Shown here: positions 55,159 to 64,000 of the stretch, one piece after another
How the letters are laid out: each line of letters starts with the position of its first letter
Position numbering within the stretch: position 1 is the first letter of the stretch
NCBI GenBank assembly: GCA_024734495.1
Contig: JALMQS010000828.1
Span: 4,017,101 to 4,081,100 of the forward strand
Source of the DNA: Forficula auricularia
Lineage: Eukaryota > Arthropoda > Insecta > Dermaptera > Forficulidae
Length of the DNA: 64,000 bases
Direction: 5' to 3'
Position numbers and translations under genes: made by a program
The notes under the pieces: model-generated
Databases searched by the model: none
What the model was told of the DNA's origin: nothing
Seen by the model: the letters and a program-made list of their open reading frames with translations, nothing else

Positions 55159-55809
55159 AACTCACCCGGTATAGCATGATAGGATCTATAAAATATCGAA
55201 AGAGCAGAAATGCTTCTTTGATGAACCAGCGATGCAGTAGTAATGATCGACTATACTATTATTCTGATAGCTCGTTTCTAAGTAGAATCCAAGGTGGTAA
55301 GAGGAATGCTTTGAGGCGCTTCTCCTCAGATGAAATCCGTATTTGAGACAGAGGCGGATTTGGGCTTTGAAGATGATGAGTTGCTCCTTGAGACGTGAAA
55401 AATCGGCTGAACCTGAATATTACAAGCTAAGATTTTTTGCTATAGATTTCGTCACAGAACAAATGTACTCATTCCAATAGAGGTCCAGCTCTTGAGGTCT
55501 TCAGGGAGTTAGATCCGAAGGGAATATCTGGAAAAATTTTATTCTCGTGCCTAGATATTATATATAGATATAAAGTACATGTAAATTAAATAAAATTCAC
55601 TCATTCATGAGCGCTCCTGGAGGAAAGTCGATTCTCTGCAGCTAACACAATTTTTTTATATTTATTCTAGTAACTTTCAATATTTTTCGATTCTTTTTTT
55701 TTCATAAATAGCTTTTTGTTTTTATTATTTTGTTCGGTTTAGTTTGTAAATATTTCTAAATAGTTTTGTTTTATTTAATTTTGAGATAATAGCAGCCCGT
55801 CAAACCTCT
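55159..55809. other. Non-coding stretch before the LINE
   Basis: Contains the likely 5' UTR of the following LINE (about 55600-55812), without other features. Confidence 0.4.
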
Positions 55810-56083
55810 ACAATGGTAGGAAACGAGGGTTCTCCTTCCTCTTCGCTGTGTCAAAAGCGGATCCCAACAAATCGTTTTAAACCATTTAATAATTCATCCA
55901 ATGATACATTAACTACCGAAAATAATTTAAGTATAAAATCTCTGCCACGTTTTCTTGTTATCCTAAACGATGATAATGGAAAAAATGTATCTGGAGTTTC
56001 GATTTTTTAAATTTAATTAAAAAATCATTTCTAATTCTGATGGAAAAGTGAATACTATTAAGAAACTTAGAAATTGAACAATT

Positions 56084-56947
56084 TTGGTTGAAACAGCAAA
56101 TAATAAAGAAAGTGAATACTTTTTAAAGAAAACAGTTTTTACCGGAAATTCCGGGAACAGTTCAGTGTCTCACTTGAAACTGAATTCGTCCAAGGGTGTG
56201 ATATTTTCTCCTGATCTTGTTGACGTTTCGAAAGAAGAGATACTATTTGAATTCTTTATTGGTATTGGTTGCGCATTTAAAATCGATAGCATAGAAAATA
56301 AATTCAAGCTGCCCGCCATCTCCAGCATCTTCACTGGGGAATTAAAAGCTATGGAGTTAGCGATCTCCTACATAAAAGACCATGGGTTAAATAGAAACAT
56401 TATCATTAGTGACTCTATAAGCGCCCTTCTTGCCGTGCAGAGATTCAATTCTCCCCACCCATTGGTCAAGAAAATTCAGTTTTTCTATGGGGATCCGCCA
56501 GGGGACGAATGTGAAATTATTTTTATGTGGGTGCCAGCAGGGCCGGATAAAGGGCAATTGGTGCGATTGCGCCCAATCGGGCCCCGCGTTACCATCAAAA
56601 TGAACAAATTTTTTGAAGAAATGGAAGCTTTGAAATCTATTTTTCCTTCAGAATTTTTTGAAAATCCGTTTAAAATGTTCAAATTTTTATCGGATAATGA
56701 TAGAGCAACGGCATTTCCAAACTTGTTTATTGCTCTCCGAATATTCTTAACAATTTCAGTAAGCGTTGCTTCTGGAGAGAGATCATTTTCCAGGCTAAAA
56801 CTAATAAAAAACTATCTGAGATCGACAATGAATCAGGATAGATTAAATAGTTTAGCAATTATGTCGATTGAAAGTGAAGACGCAAGGAAATTAGATTTTC
56901 AAACAATTTTAGAAGAATTTACAGAACAAAAACTTAGAAATATGTAA
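56084..56947 (+). CDS. Chimeric open frame: LINE ORF1/RNase H fused to hAT dimerisation domain
   Basis: One uninterrupted 287-codon frame, the longest in the window. It covers LINE ORF1 tail (residues ~1-55), RNase H with two of its catalytic blocks (~60-155), the hAT terminal repeat read as coding (~156-170) and the hAT C-terminal domain (~171-287: VASGERSFSRLKLIKNYLRS, then MNQDRLNSLAIMSIE). The first codon is a TTG; the first ATG in frame is at codon 104, so translation of the whole is doubtful. The fusion is probably accidental, but the frame is open across a deletion junction and an insertion junction. AATAAA lies at about 56986, inside the hAT. Confidence 0.6.
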   Translation: MVETANNKESEYFLKKTVFTGNSGNSSVSHLKLNSSKGVIFSPDLVDVSKEEILFEFFIGIGCAFKIDSIENKFKLPAISSIFTGELKAMELAISYIKDHGLNRNIIISDSISALLAVQRFNSPHPLVKKIQFFYGDPPGDECEIIFMWVPAGPDKGQLVRLRPIGPRVTIKMNKFFEEMEALKSIFPSEFFENPFKMFKFLSDNDRATAFPNLFIALRIFLTISVSVASGERSFSRLKLIKNYLRSTMNQDRLNSLAIMSIESEDARKLDFQTILEEFTEQKLRNM

Positions 56948-57068
56948 ATTCATGTATTCATATTCGGTGATGTAAATTTATATTCAATAAATGTTTTTGT
57001 ATTTTGAACATTTTTATTTTTTAATTTATGTAGAAGTTTACCTATCTGATGATCCATGACATTTGATA

Positions 57069-57121
<53 letters not shown>

Positions 57122-57213
57122 TGAATTTGAATTTTATTTAAATATTTAATATATAGAGAGGGCCCCGCAAAAAAAAATCCAATCGGGCCCCGCACCTATT
57201 CGATCCGGGCCTG
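56538..57213 (+). mobile_element. Non-autonomous hAT inserted in LINE RNase H, with TSD
   Basis: Termini CAGGGCCGGAT and ATCCGGGCCTG, subterminal CCAATCGGGCCCCGC near both ends. GGGTGCCAG flanks it on both sides (56529-56537 and 57214-57222), i.e. the 8 bp hAT duplication plus a shared G. Removing it restores the LINE RNase H frame. It keeps only the transposase C-terminus and includes a TA microsatellite (57068-57120). Confidence 0.95.
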
Positions 57214-57790
57214 GGGTGCCAGGACATAAGGGAATGGCAATGGTAGGCAATGAAGCTACAGACTTTCTAGCTAAAATGGGGGCCAACAAGTCGTCTGTTG
57301 ACTTTTCACAAACCTTTCTAGAAGACTCCGTAAGGTTTTTCAAAAACCTAATTACGAACACCTGAAGCAAAGAATGGGAGAGGAAAAATTCTCTACTTAA
57401 AAAAGTCAAAACCAAAATTTGTCCCCTTCCAATACATGATAATATGCCTAGAAGGATGCGGACGATAATAACATAATTCTGAATAGGACATGATAGTATC
57501 TCATGGATATTTAATTCGCAGAGAAGATCTCTATACATAGAGTGCGACTTGCAGTTCCAGAGTCTCGGTGGATCAGATTCTAATTGATTGGGACAATATA
57601 TAGTTTAGCTAGGATAATATTCAAAATAGAATACAAGACTGTCCTAAATCTAAGGGAAGTTAAGAAAATTTTTGAGAATTTTTTAGGGTTTTTACATAGA
57701 ATCCAACGATTTATTTTAAATCATTTACATTCAAAATATTCTCAATTGTTCAAATTATTAATATAGCTTCCATATTCTTCTTATCAATAT

Positions 57791-58251
57791 TGCATCATTA
57801 AAAGGAGGAAGAAAAAAAATTTTAATTTTTCAAAAATGTATTATTGTTCAAACATGTTTTGGTCCTAGTACGTATGTAGAGTAAAAAGTTTTTTCAGTTA
57901 ATTGAAGATGAGTTCGATTAGGCCTGTTTCAACAATAATACATTTTTTAACAATTAAGTAGTTTTTTCTTTTTTAATAATACAAGATTGGTAACAAGAAT
58001 ATTTAATTTAATGTATATTTTATTTTTCTAGTCATACCTTAACTATTTGCAGGCTAACTATCTGTGATAATATTTATTTTGTTGCTTATTTTATTTATTT
58101 TATATTTATAAGAAACCCTTCTACAACTTTTTTATTGTTATTGTTTTTTGATATACATATTATATTTCATATAGATATTTATTAAAAGCCCATTTACAGA
58201 TTCAATATTGTTTTTGTTTTTCTTACGTAGTTTAATTATTTTATCGAAGTT
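57791..58251. other. AT-rich non-coding stretch
   Basis: No gene or repeat recognised. Confidence 0.4.
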
Positions 58252-58330
58252 AAAGTGAAACACCACTATAACTCGTTAAAAAACTCCTGTATAATATGTT
58301 TCACTATAAACCAACACCGCTTTCCCTAAA
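58252..58330. repeat. Copy of the 6.7 kb hairpin's right arm and flank
   Basis: GTGAAACACCACTATAA, then CCAACACCGCTTTCCCTAAA, as at 6685-6745. Only one arm is present here. Confidence 0.7.
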
Positions 58331-58494
58331 TGTTATAGTTTAATTTTGTTAATATTCATATATTTATTTATTGTTAGTTTTATAGATATATGTAGTTTAA
58401 AGAAAAATACGGGTCATAATATATAAAAATTGAATTGTAGGTATATTATACTTATATATATATATAATTAAAATCGAAATGTATTCAGAAATTC

Positions 58495-58550
58495 CAAGCG
58501 ATAATGCCCTTAGCAGCTGATGCGCCTTTAAACCCCAAATAATAATAAAA
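58495..58550 (+). repeat. LINE 3' UTR fragment
   Basis: GATGCGCCTTTAAACCCCAA followed by AATAATAATAAA resembles the 3' UTR end of the LINE at 5825-6275. Confidence 0.4.
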
Positions 58551-58593
58551 TAATAATTAAATTAAAATCTTAGCATTTAAAAATAAATTATTT

Positions 58594-58668
58594 AAGATTA
58601 GCCTAGTTGGTAAAGGTGCTCTTCGGCTAAAGGAGAGAGACACGGTTCGAATCCCGTCGGGTGCTCAA
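58594..58668 (+). tRNA. tRNA-like sequence, probably a pseudogene or SINE head
   Basis: A box TAGCCTAGTTGGTAAAGG and B box GGTTCGAATCC at tRNA spacing, with a GTGCTC...GGGTGCTC layout. The T stem is short by one G (ACGG against CCCGT), and the 5' half of the acceptor stem does not pair with GGGTGCTC, so I do not call it functional. Confidence 0.4.
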
Positions 58669-60280
58669 TTCATTTTTCCTTTTCAAAAAATAATAAAATA
58701 ATTTTCTAAATATATGTAGAATTGACATAAGAAATTATTGATTACATTATTTAACTTTCACGGCTCAAATTGCTTTAAGAAAATTAATTAAAACTAACAT
58801 TAAAAATTAATTTGTCTAAAAAATTATTTACTTAAAAATCATTTTGATTTTTAAATTTAATTTGTATTTTTTACCAAAATATATATTATTATTAAATAGG
58901 TAGGTAGGTATGTAGGAATAGTACGAAAAAACAATAAGTAGTAATTTTTTATATATTTTTTCTTTTTCAGTAACAAAAGTGAAAGACATAGAGAATGATT
59001 ACAAGCCGCTTTATATCTTTGAGGTTTTCCATTTTTCTTCAAGTGGGTTTTCTCTCCTTTGAACACTTTTGGTTCCCATCCCACGGAATAATCCCATGGA
59101 GAATTCTCCTCTGTCTGTGGACGAAGCACGTGATCAAGTTTACGGGATGAAATTTGCATAAGTTACCATCCGAGCAGCAACTTTAACCACAACGATTATT
59201 TTATTAAGCTGGAACGAGTTACCTGTTACCAACCAATAACATTATAGCAATGCCTTTGAATGGTGTTTACACAATTTCGGGATCTTCTTGTTTATACTAA
59301 GAAACGCGACCGCCATTTGGCTTTTTCTTATCACAATGAATGTTTTTTTAAGATGCTCGTTGCGTCTTCTAAAAAGGCAATAAAATTCTTTGTGCATAAA
59401 TTACTTAATCCTTCTTCTCTAATTTATGGATCTTGTTGAATTTTACCTCCGCCAGTAAGTAGATTTAGGATGTTTTGTGGATTTTATAAAAATAGCCATT
59501 CGTTTTATTGATCGCATGACTGGAGTTTACAGAGAAAAAAAAGAGAATCGTAAAGAGAATGACTCGAGTTTTCGAATTATTTTCTATAACGTAAATTCTT
59601 AATAGGAAACTCTACTCCCTGAAAGTGATCTATCCCAATTTGAAATTCGATTCTCTCTCATCTAGTAAAAAATCCAGCAGTACAATCTAAATCTCCATTT
59701 AAACTTTGTTATCTTTCCGGCGCTGGCCCCATAATTGCGTCCTGTATTTCGTCCGTTCGGATCAAATCATGACCAAATAATGAGCACTTGATGATTTCCA
59801 GTATGAATTTCACCTGGCAGCCATATGAGAAAATAAATACCAATCGAACGAAAAAAAGCAATAAATTCAGAGTTAAACAGTTATTAATTCTAAAATAAAT
59901 GTTTAAAAAAAATTAATATATAATTATATAAATCTTTATCATTTATCTGCAAAATAAAACCACCTAAAATCAAATTAATAATTTTATAAAATAGGAATAT
60001 TCAATATTATGTTGGATTTGAGTTATCTCTTTTTAAATAGTGAAACATATGGAATAAAAAATATTGAACATAATACTGGAAAAAAATTACTTCTATTTAA
60101 TAATGTTTAAAGAGTTAGGTGTCGGTTCAAGGTGAAACATTTTTAATAAAAAGTAGGTAAAATTTCAAGGTAGGTATCACAAAATAAAACAAATATGTAT
60201 ATGTTTTGAGTTTTATCTCGATATATATTTGAATATATATTATATATTTCGGGTTTTGAGCCCTCAGGAGTTAACATAGA
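58669..60280. other. Non-coding; unique and partly less AT-rich
   Basis: 58980-59850 is unique and more mixed in composition, a candidate for conserved non-coding or unrecognised exon sequence. The 100-codon minus frame 59159-58857 has no motif, and its last third is low complexity. No gene is supported. Confidence 0.4.
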
Positions 60281-60284
60281 AATT

Positions 60285-60905
60285 TTGGTCTTAGCCTTCT
60301 AACAATGTTTTGAATAAAATTAAGTGACTTTTTCATTAATTATCCTTAAGGACCTTTTGATATTCTTCATTTAAATTGAACCAAATTTTAATTTTAGCTT
60401 TCTAATAACATTTTGAATAAGATTAAGTGACTTTTTCATTATTTATCCTTAAGGACAATTTGACATTCTTCATCTAAATTGAACCAAATTTTAGTTTTAG
60501 CTTTCTAAAAATGTTTTGAATAAAATTAAGTGACTTTTTCATTAATTATCCTTAAGGACCTTTTGACATTCTTCTTCCAAATTGAATCAAATTTTAATTT
60601 TAGCTGGAGAGAGACGGACTGGTAGAAATTTTAATTGAAAGTAATGGAAGGCAGCCCAGAGGTAGTGAGGAGGGAAAATCCTCCGAAACGTCGGTTTTGA
60701 AAGGAAAGGAGGAAGGATTCCAATAAATTACACCTTATTTTATATGTGTTAATTTTTTCTTTCCTCACTACCTGTGGGCTGCCTTCCATTACTTTTAATT
60801 TTAGCTTTCTAATAACATTTTGAATAAAATTAAGTGACTTTTTAATTAATCCTTAAGAACCTTTTGAGATTCTTCATCCAAATTGAACCAAATTTTGGTT
60901 TTGAA
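60285..60905. repeat. ~105 bp tandem repeat, about five units, interrupted
   Basis: AAATTAAGTGACTTTTTCAT and CCTTAAGGACCTTTTGA recur with ~105 bp spacing. The fourth unit is split by the insertion 60606-60792. Confidence 0.9.
60606..60792. mobile_element. PLE-like short insertion in a tandem repeat, 14 bp TSD
   Basis: Tail of ~31 bp (AGAGACGGACTGGTAGAAAT) on the left, then arms AGTAATGGAAGGCAGCCCAG / TGGGCTGCCTTCCATTACT. The left arm carries a GAGGAGGG...CCTCCGAAACGTCGG hairpin resembling a hammerhead with one altered core base. The identical 14 bp TTTTAATTTTAGCT flanks it (60592-60605 and 60793-60806). The host repeat makes the pre-insertion site certain. Confidence 0.85.
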
Positions 60906-60913
60906 TAAAATTA

Positions 60914-61385
60914 AGTGGGCCCACTATTTTTGACTCCAGAAAAAAAATATTTTCGTTATTATAGGTTCATTTTATAGTATATTTCATTTTTCTTGTTTTT
61001 TTAGTTTGAAAATATTATAATTTTAATTTTTAACCCCCTCCCTTCCCCCTTAATTTTGGGTCGATATGCACCAAAATCTAATCAGCTCTTAATCTCAATT
61101 CACCAAAACTTCGTGTTAAATTTGGTTTTGATATTCATATTAGTTTTTGAGCTAGCTCGTTCACAAAAATTTGATAACCCACAGATTAACTAACAGACTA
61201 ACATAATTTTGACAAAAGAGTTATTATCTCGAAAAATATAATTTTTTCGATGTTCACTTATTAGTGATTTTTTGTAGACCGAAATGCCATGGTTTCATCC
61301 AATTTTTTTAATCAAAATAGTTTCAGCCGTTTTTGAGATATTTCGAAAAAAAACACTTTTTTTCATACCCCGTATGGTCAAGTAA
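60914..61385 (-). repeat. Dispersed repeat B, inverted third copy
   Basis: ATTTTGGGTCGATATGCACC, TTTGTAGACCGAAATGCCAT and CCCGTATGGTCAAGTAAAA are the reverse complement of the first half of repeat B copies at 35608 and 37224. The internal G-run units are missing. Confidence 0.75.
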
Positions 61386-61832
61386 AAACAATCAGTGTTA
61401 TACAGTTTATTAAATCATAGAAAATTTCGGATAAAATTTTTCCTTTATCATTTATGATATAAAAAAAGTAAATAACAAACTTAATTAACTATTTTTATAA
61501 ATTAGAGTATGTATTTAGTCACATAAAATAAATAATAAATAGATTAATTTTAGCCAATTTTAGTAACATTATATATTAAACAGTTTCGGTCATCCCTGGT
61601 AGACTATCTTCAGTAGCACTGAAAATTGAAACATTTTATACAATTACACAAAACAAAAACCATAAAATTTCACATTCATACATTTAAATAACCAAGATGG
61701 CGTAACTCGCATTAAATCGCATCGGATCATCTTGTAACTATATTCATGTTAAAGCGTGATCATTTCCCTATAAAAATCAGTATATACCATTTCGCTGAAG
61801 TGTAAGCAACATACTTTCTTTGTGCTCTAACC
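61386..61832. other. Non-coding; hammerhead-like motif and mariner 5' flank
   Basis: 61690-61832 is probably the 5' UTR of the mariner; no matching terminal repeat was found. The rest is AT-rich. Confidence 0.4.
61578..61616 (-). ncRNA. Hammerhead-like motif (61.6 kb)
   Basis: Minus strand CTGAAGA (61613-61607), hairpin (A)GTC ... GAC(C), GAAAC (61587-61583), TGT T. No arms or tail recognised, so it is an isolated remnant. Confidence 0.4.
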
Positions 61833-62836
61833 ATGTCAACCTTTGTGCCAACAAAACTCAATTTGCGGGAAGCGCAGCTTTTTTGTTTTCATTTGAAAAA
61901 AGTGCAGCTGATGGAAATCGATTGCTGTGTGAAGCATATGGGAAACATGCTCCATCAATAAAAACATGCGAGTATTGGTTCCGGCGTTTTAAAAGTCGCG
62001 ATTTTGACACCAGCGACAAAGAACGCGAAAGGAGGCCAGTAAAGTTTGAAGACGCTGCGTTGTAGATGTTATTGGATCAAGATTCATGCCAAACTCAAGA
62101 GGAGCTCGCTGAAACCTTGGAAGTGACTCAACAAGCGATTTCGAAACGTCTCAAGGCCATGGGTATGGTGCAAAAACAAGAAAATTGGGTTCCGTATGAA
62201 CTCAAGCCAAGAGACGTTGAACGCCGTTTTTTCACGTGCGAACAACAAAGCAAAATCGGAAGCGTTTTTTGCACCGAATCATGACGGGGGACGAAAAGTG
62301 GATCCATTACGACAACCCAAAGCGCCGAAAATCGTGGGCTAAGCCTGGCCATGCATCAACTTCAAGGGCCAAACCGAATATTCATGGAAAAAGCTAATGC
62401 TGTGCATCTGGTGGGATCAGCTCGGAGTGATCTACTATGAGATACTCCAGCCTAACGAAACCATCACTGGGGAACGTTACCAACAACAATTGATGCAATT
62501 GAGCCGAGCATTGAAGCTCAAACGCCCGCAAATATGCCAAAAGACAAGACAACACTCGGCCACATGTTGCAAAAGTCGTCAAGGAAACTTTGGGGGCACT
62601 TCAATGGGATGTCCTACCCCATCCGCCGTATTCACCAGACATTGCTCCTTCCGACTACTACTTGTTTCGGTCGATGACTTATGGCCTGGCCGAGCAGCAC
62701 TTCACTTCTTATGAAGTAGTCAAAAATTGGGTCGATTCTTGGATCAAAAGATGAAGAATTTTTTTAACGCTGAAACCGTATGCTGCCTGAAAGATGGAGA
62801 AAAGTCGTAGATAAGGATGGACAATACTTTGAATAA
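61833..62836 (+). pseudogene. mariner transposase (DD34D), full length but broken
   Basis: Spans the whole family length (~330 codons). Starts at ATG 61833 (MSTFVPTKLNLREAQLF), with a one-base slip in an A-run near 61900. The paired HTH region follows (NRLLCEAYGKHAPSIKTCEY, SRDFDTSD; TQEELAETLEVTQQAISKRL). An in-frame TAG at 62063 and another slip after about 62245 break it. The catalytic region has GDEKWIHYDNPKRRKSW (first Asp), DNTRPH near 62550 (second) and PSDYYLF near 62655 (third); 34 residues separate the last two, diagnostic of mariner. It ends with the ERWRKVVDKDGQYFE-type C-terminus in a further frame, stop at 62836. The invariant His before DN is Gln here. It cannot be active. Confidence 0.93.
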
Positions 62837-63286
62837 AATACATTGTTCAATTTCTCTGAATAAAGCTTCACAGGTACAAAAAAACCCTCAAAACTTATTA
62901 GTAGACCCAAGACTTGGACTTCAAGAGAGTCTTAAAAACTCAACTCTTATTTAAGATTTATAAAATGATGGATCCGAATCATATATTAGAATGTAAATAT
63001 AAATATTATATATGAGCCGTTTATTTTAAAACAGGCGTAAGTCCAATTTTGAAAAAAAGAAGTTAATATTAGTTTCTGTTAGACATAGATTTCTTCTTTT
63101 CATATTTATAATATCTCAGTCATTGGAGTACAATATCCTTATGAATTCATCAAAATAAAAGTATCGAAATATATATAAATATATGTATTTATAAAAATAT
63201 AAATACAAATATCTCGAAATAACAACAAATAATGGACTTAGGCAGTTTCAAAAATAAACTGCTCATGTATAATAACGTGTATTATA
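62837..63286. other. AT-rich non-coding stretch
   Basis: The first ~60 bp are the mariner 3' flank; a terminal repeat could not be paired with the 5' side. No gene. Confidence 0.4.
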
Positions 63287-63726
63287 CAGTCAACTCTCAT
63301 TAATTCGAACTTCGATAATTCTAATTTTTCGATAATTCGAACTCTTCAGCTATTAACTTGGGAAAATCGAAAAAAAAATTGTATTTTATTAGGCTCGATA
63401 ACTCGAAATCCTTTTCGTAAAAAGGGGGAGAGATCGTTCTGTAATTCGAAATAGGCCACTTCTCCTCTTTATAATTCGAATTTTTCTTAGCAATGTTTAC
63501 TCCTCATTTTCCGCGTAATGTATCTATTTTTTTTTGTCGTTTTCATTATTTTTACTTTTTTACTTGAGGCTATATATAAAATTTATGTAAGCTCATACAT
63601 ATTTTCAAAAATATAATAAAAACTCTTAATAATTCGATTTTTTTTTTTTCTCTTGATAATTCGAAGTTTCGATAATTCGAATTTTTATTGTTGTCTCTTG
63701 GATTTCGAATTATCGAGAGTCGACTG
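63287..63726. mobile_element. pogo/Tigger-type MITE, complete
   Basis: CAGTCAACTCTCATTAATTC at the left and ATTATCGAGAGTCGACTG at the right, TA on both sides (63285-63286 and 63727-63728), with many TTCGATAATTCGAA motifs inside. 440 bp, no coding capacity. Truncated inverse copy at 1712-2041. Confidence 0.92.
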
Positions 63727-64000
63727 TATATATATATATTTAATAACAAAATCTTTTCAATTAAATGAGAGATTCATTAATTAGTTTGAAAAAAATAAAT
63801 GGGATAAAGAAAAGAAAAGAACTTTAGTGATCTCTCTCTTTTTTTCCCTCGATCCGCTAGCAAAATGAAATATCTCCGCTCGTCTCATTGTGACAATGGC
63901 CAGTCTAGATGGTGGCATCTGTGTTTTACGACTGGATATAAACTATTATTTTTCCACTGACAATCATTGGAAATATAGTATTCTGAATGCAAGCAGGCGC
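63727..64000. other. Non-coding window end
   Basis: TA microsatellite, then unique sequence that becomes less AT-rich after 63840. No gene seen. Confidence 0.4.

Larger units (their letters stand above)
55813..57790 (+). pseudogene. Jockey/I-like LINE with internal deletion: ORF1 start joined to RNase H, split by a hAT
   Basis: ORF1 begins at about 55813 (frame to 56010, ending NLSIKSLPRFLVILNDDNGK ...) and continues after frameshifts at 56084 with ETANNKESEYFLKKTVF and SSKGVIFSPDLVDVSKEEIL, typical of the nucleic-acid binding ORF1 region. At about 56250 it passes directly into RNase H (AFKI, then IFTGELKAMELA, IIISDSISALLA), so endonuclease and RT are deleted. The hAT at 56538-57213 interrupts RNase H; the host frame resumes at 57214 with GVPGHKGMAMVGNEATDFLA, which holds the last catalytic Asp. 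The 3' part to ~57790 is frameshifted. Confidence 0.85.

Noticed and set aside
60231..60262. Hammerhead-like CTGAGGGCTCAAAACCCGAAAT on the minus strand
   Set aside because: The core lacks the NGA after CUGA, and no arms or tail were found; too degenerate to call.

Overview
The window is AT-rich, repeat-dominated eukaryotic DNA. No frame exceeds 290 codons, and every long or recognisable frame is a decayed transposable element. The mix of Jockey/I-like and CR1-like LINEs, DD34D mariners, several hAT families, tRNA-headed SINEs, pogo-type MITEs and Penelope-like (PLE) insertions with hammerhead-like motifs suggests a large arthropod genome. A chelicerate or copepod is my guess; the sequence alone does not decide. 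It reads as intergenic or giant-intron DNA. The only candidate host coding sequence is an open minus-strand stretch at 39400-39713 that ends in a consensus splice donor.

Layout. 0-9 kb: dispersed repeat A, a truncated pogo MITE, two LINE remnants and a PLE-like insertion. 9-13 kb: four tRNA-like/SINE units, one inside a palindrome, a duplicated tRNA-like unit and small MITEs. 13.3-15.9 kb: an element with nested inverted repeats around a broken, apparently spliced small gene for a basic protein. 16-17 kb: a CR1-like LINE tail with poly(A). 18.5-33 kb: hAT MITEs, a hAT inside a hAT, a mariner fragment and TA-flanked MITEs. 33-38 kb: a 13-copy ~119 bp satellite with three-unit higher-order structure, then repeats A and B. 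38-49.5 kb: foldback elements, most of them PLE-like. 50.5-51.8 kb: a 336 bp satellite. 52-58 kb: a LINE fragment, a 1.2 kb foldback with a transposase remnant, a GC-rich TIR element, and an internally deleted LINE split by a hAT whose frame fuses with it. 58-64 kb: tRNA-like sequence, a tandem repeat with a nested PLE-like insertion, repeat B, a broken mariner and a complete pogo MITE.

Main result. At least seven palindromic insertions (7.4, 38.4, 40.1, 44.3, 46.8, 48.2 and 60.6 kb, probably also 49.2 kb) share one architecture: inverted arms, a one-sided tail of about 23-45 bp, and flanking direct repeats of mostly 8-15 bp. Most carry a hammerhead-like core in one or both arms, and one stem II base pair differs between related copies by a paired change. 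This is the inverted-pLTR-plus-tail layout known from Penelope-like retroelements, here as short copies without any coding part. No reverse transcriptase of PLE type is visible, so mobilisation would have to come from elsewhere. The small spliced gene at 13.5-15.2 kb is the other item I cannot place in a known family.
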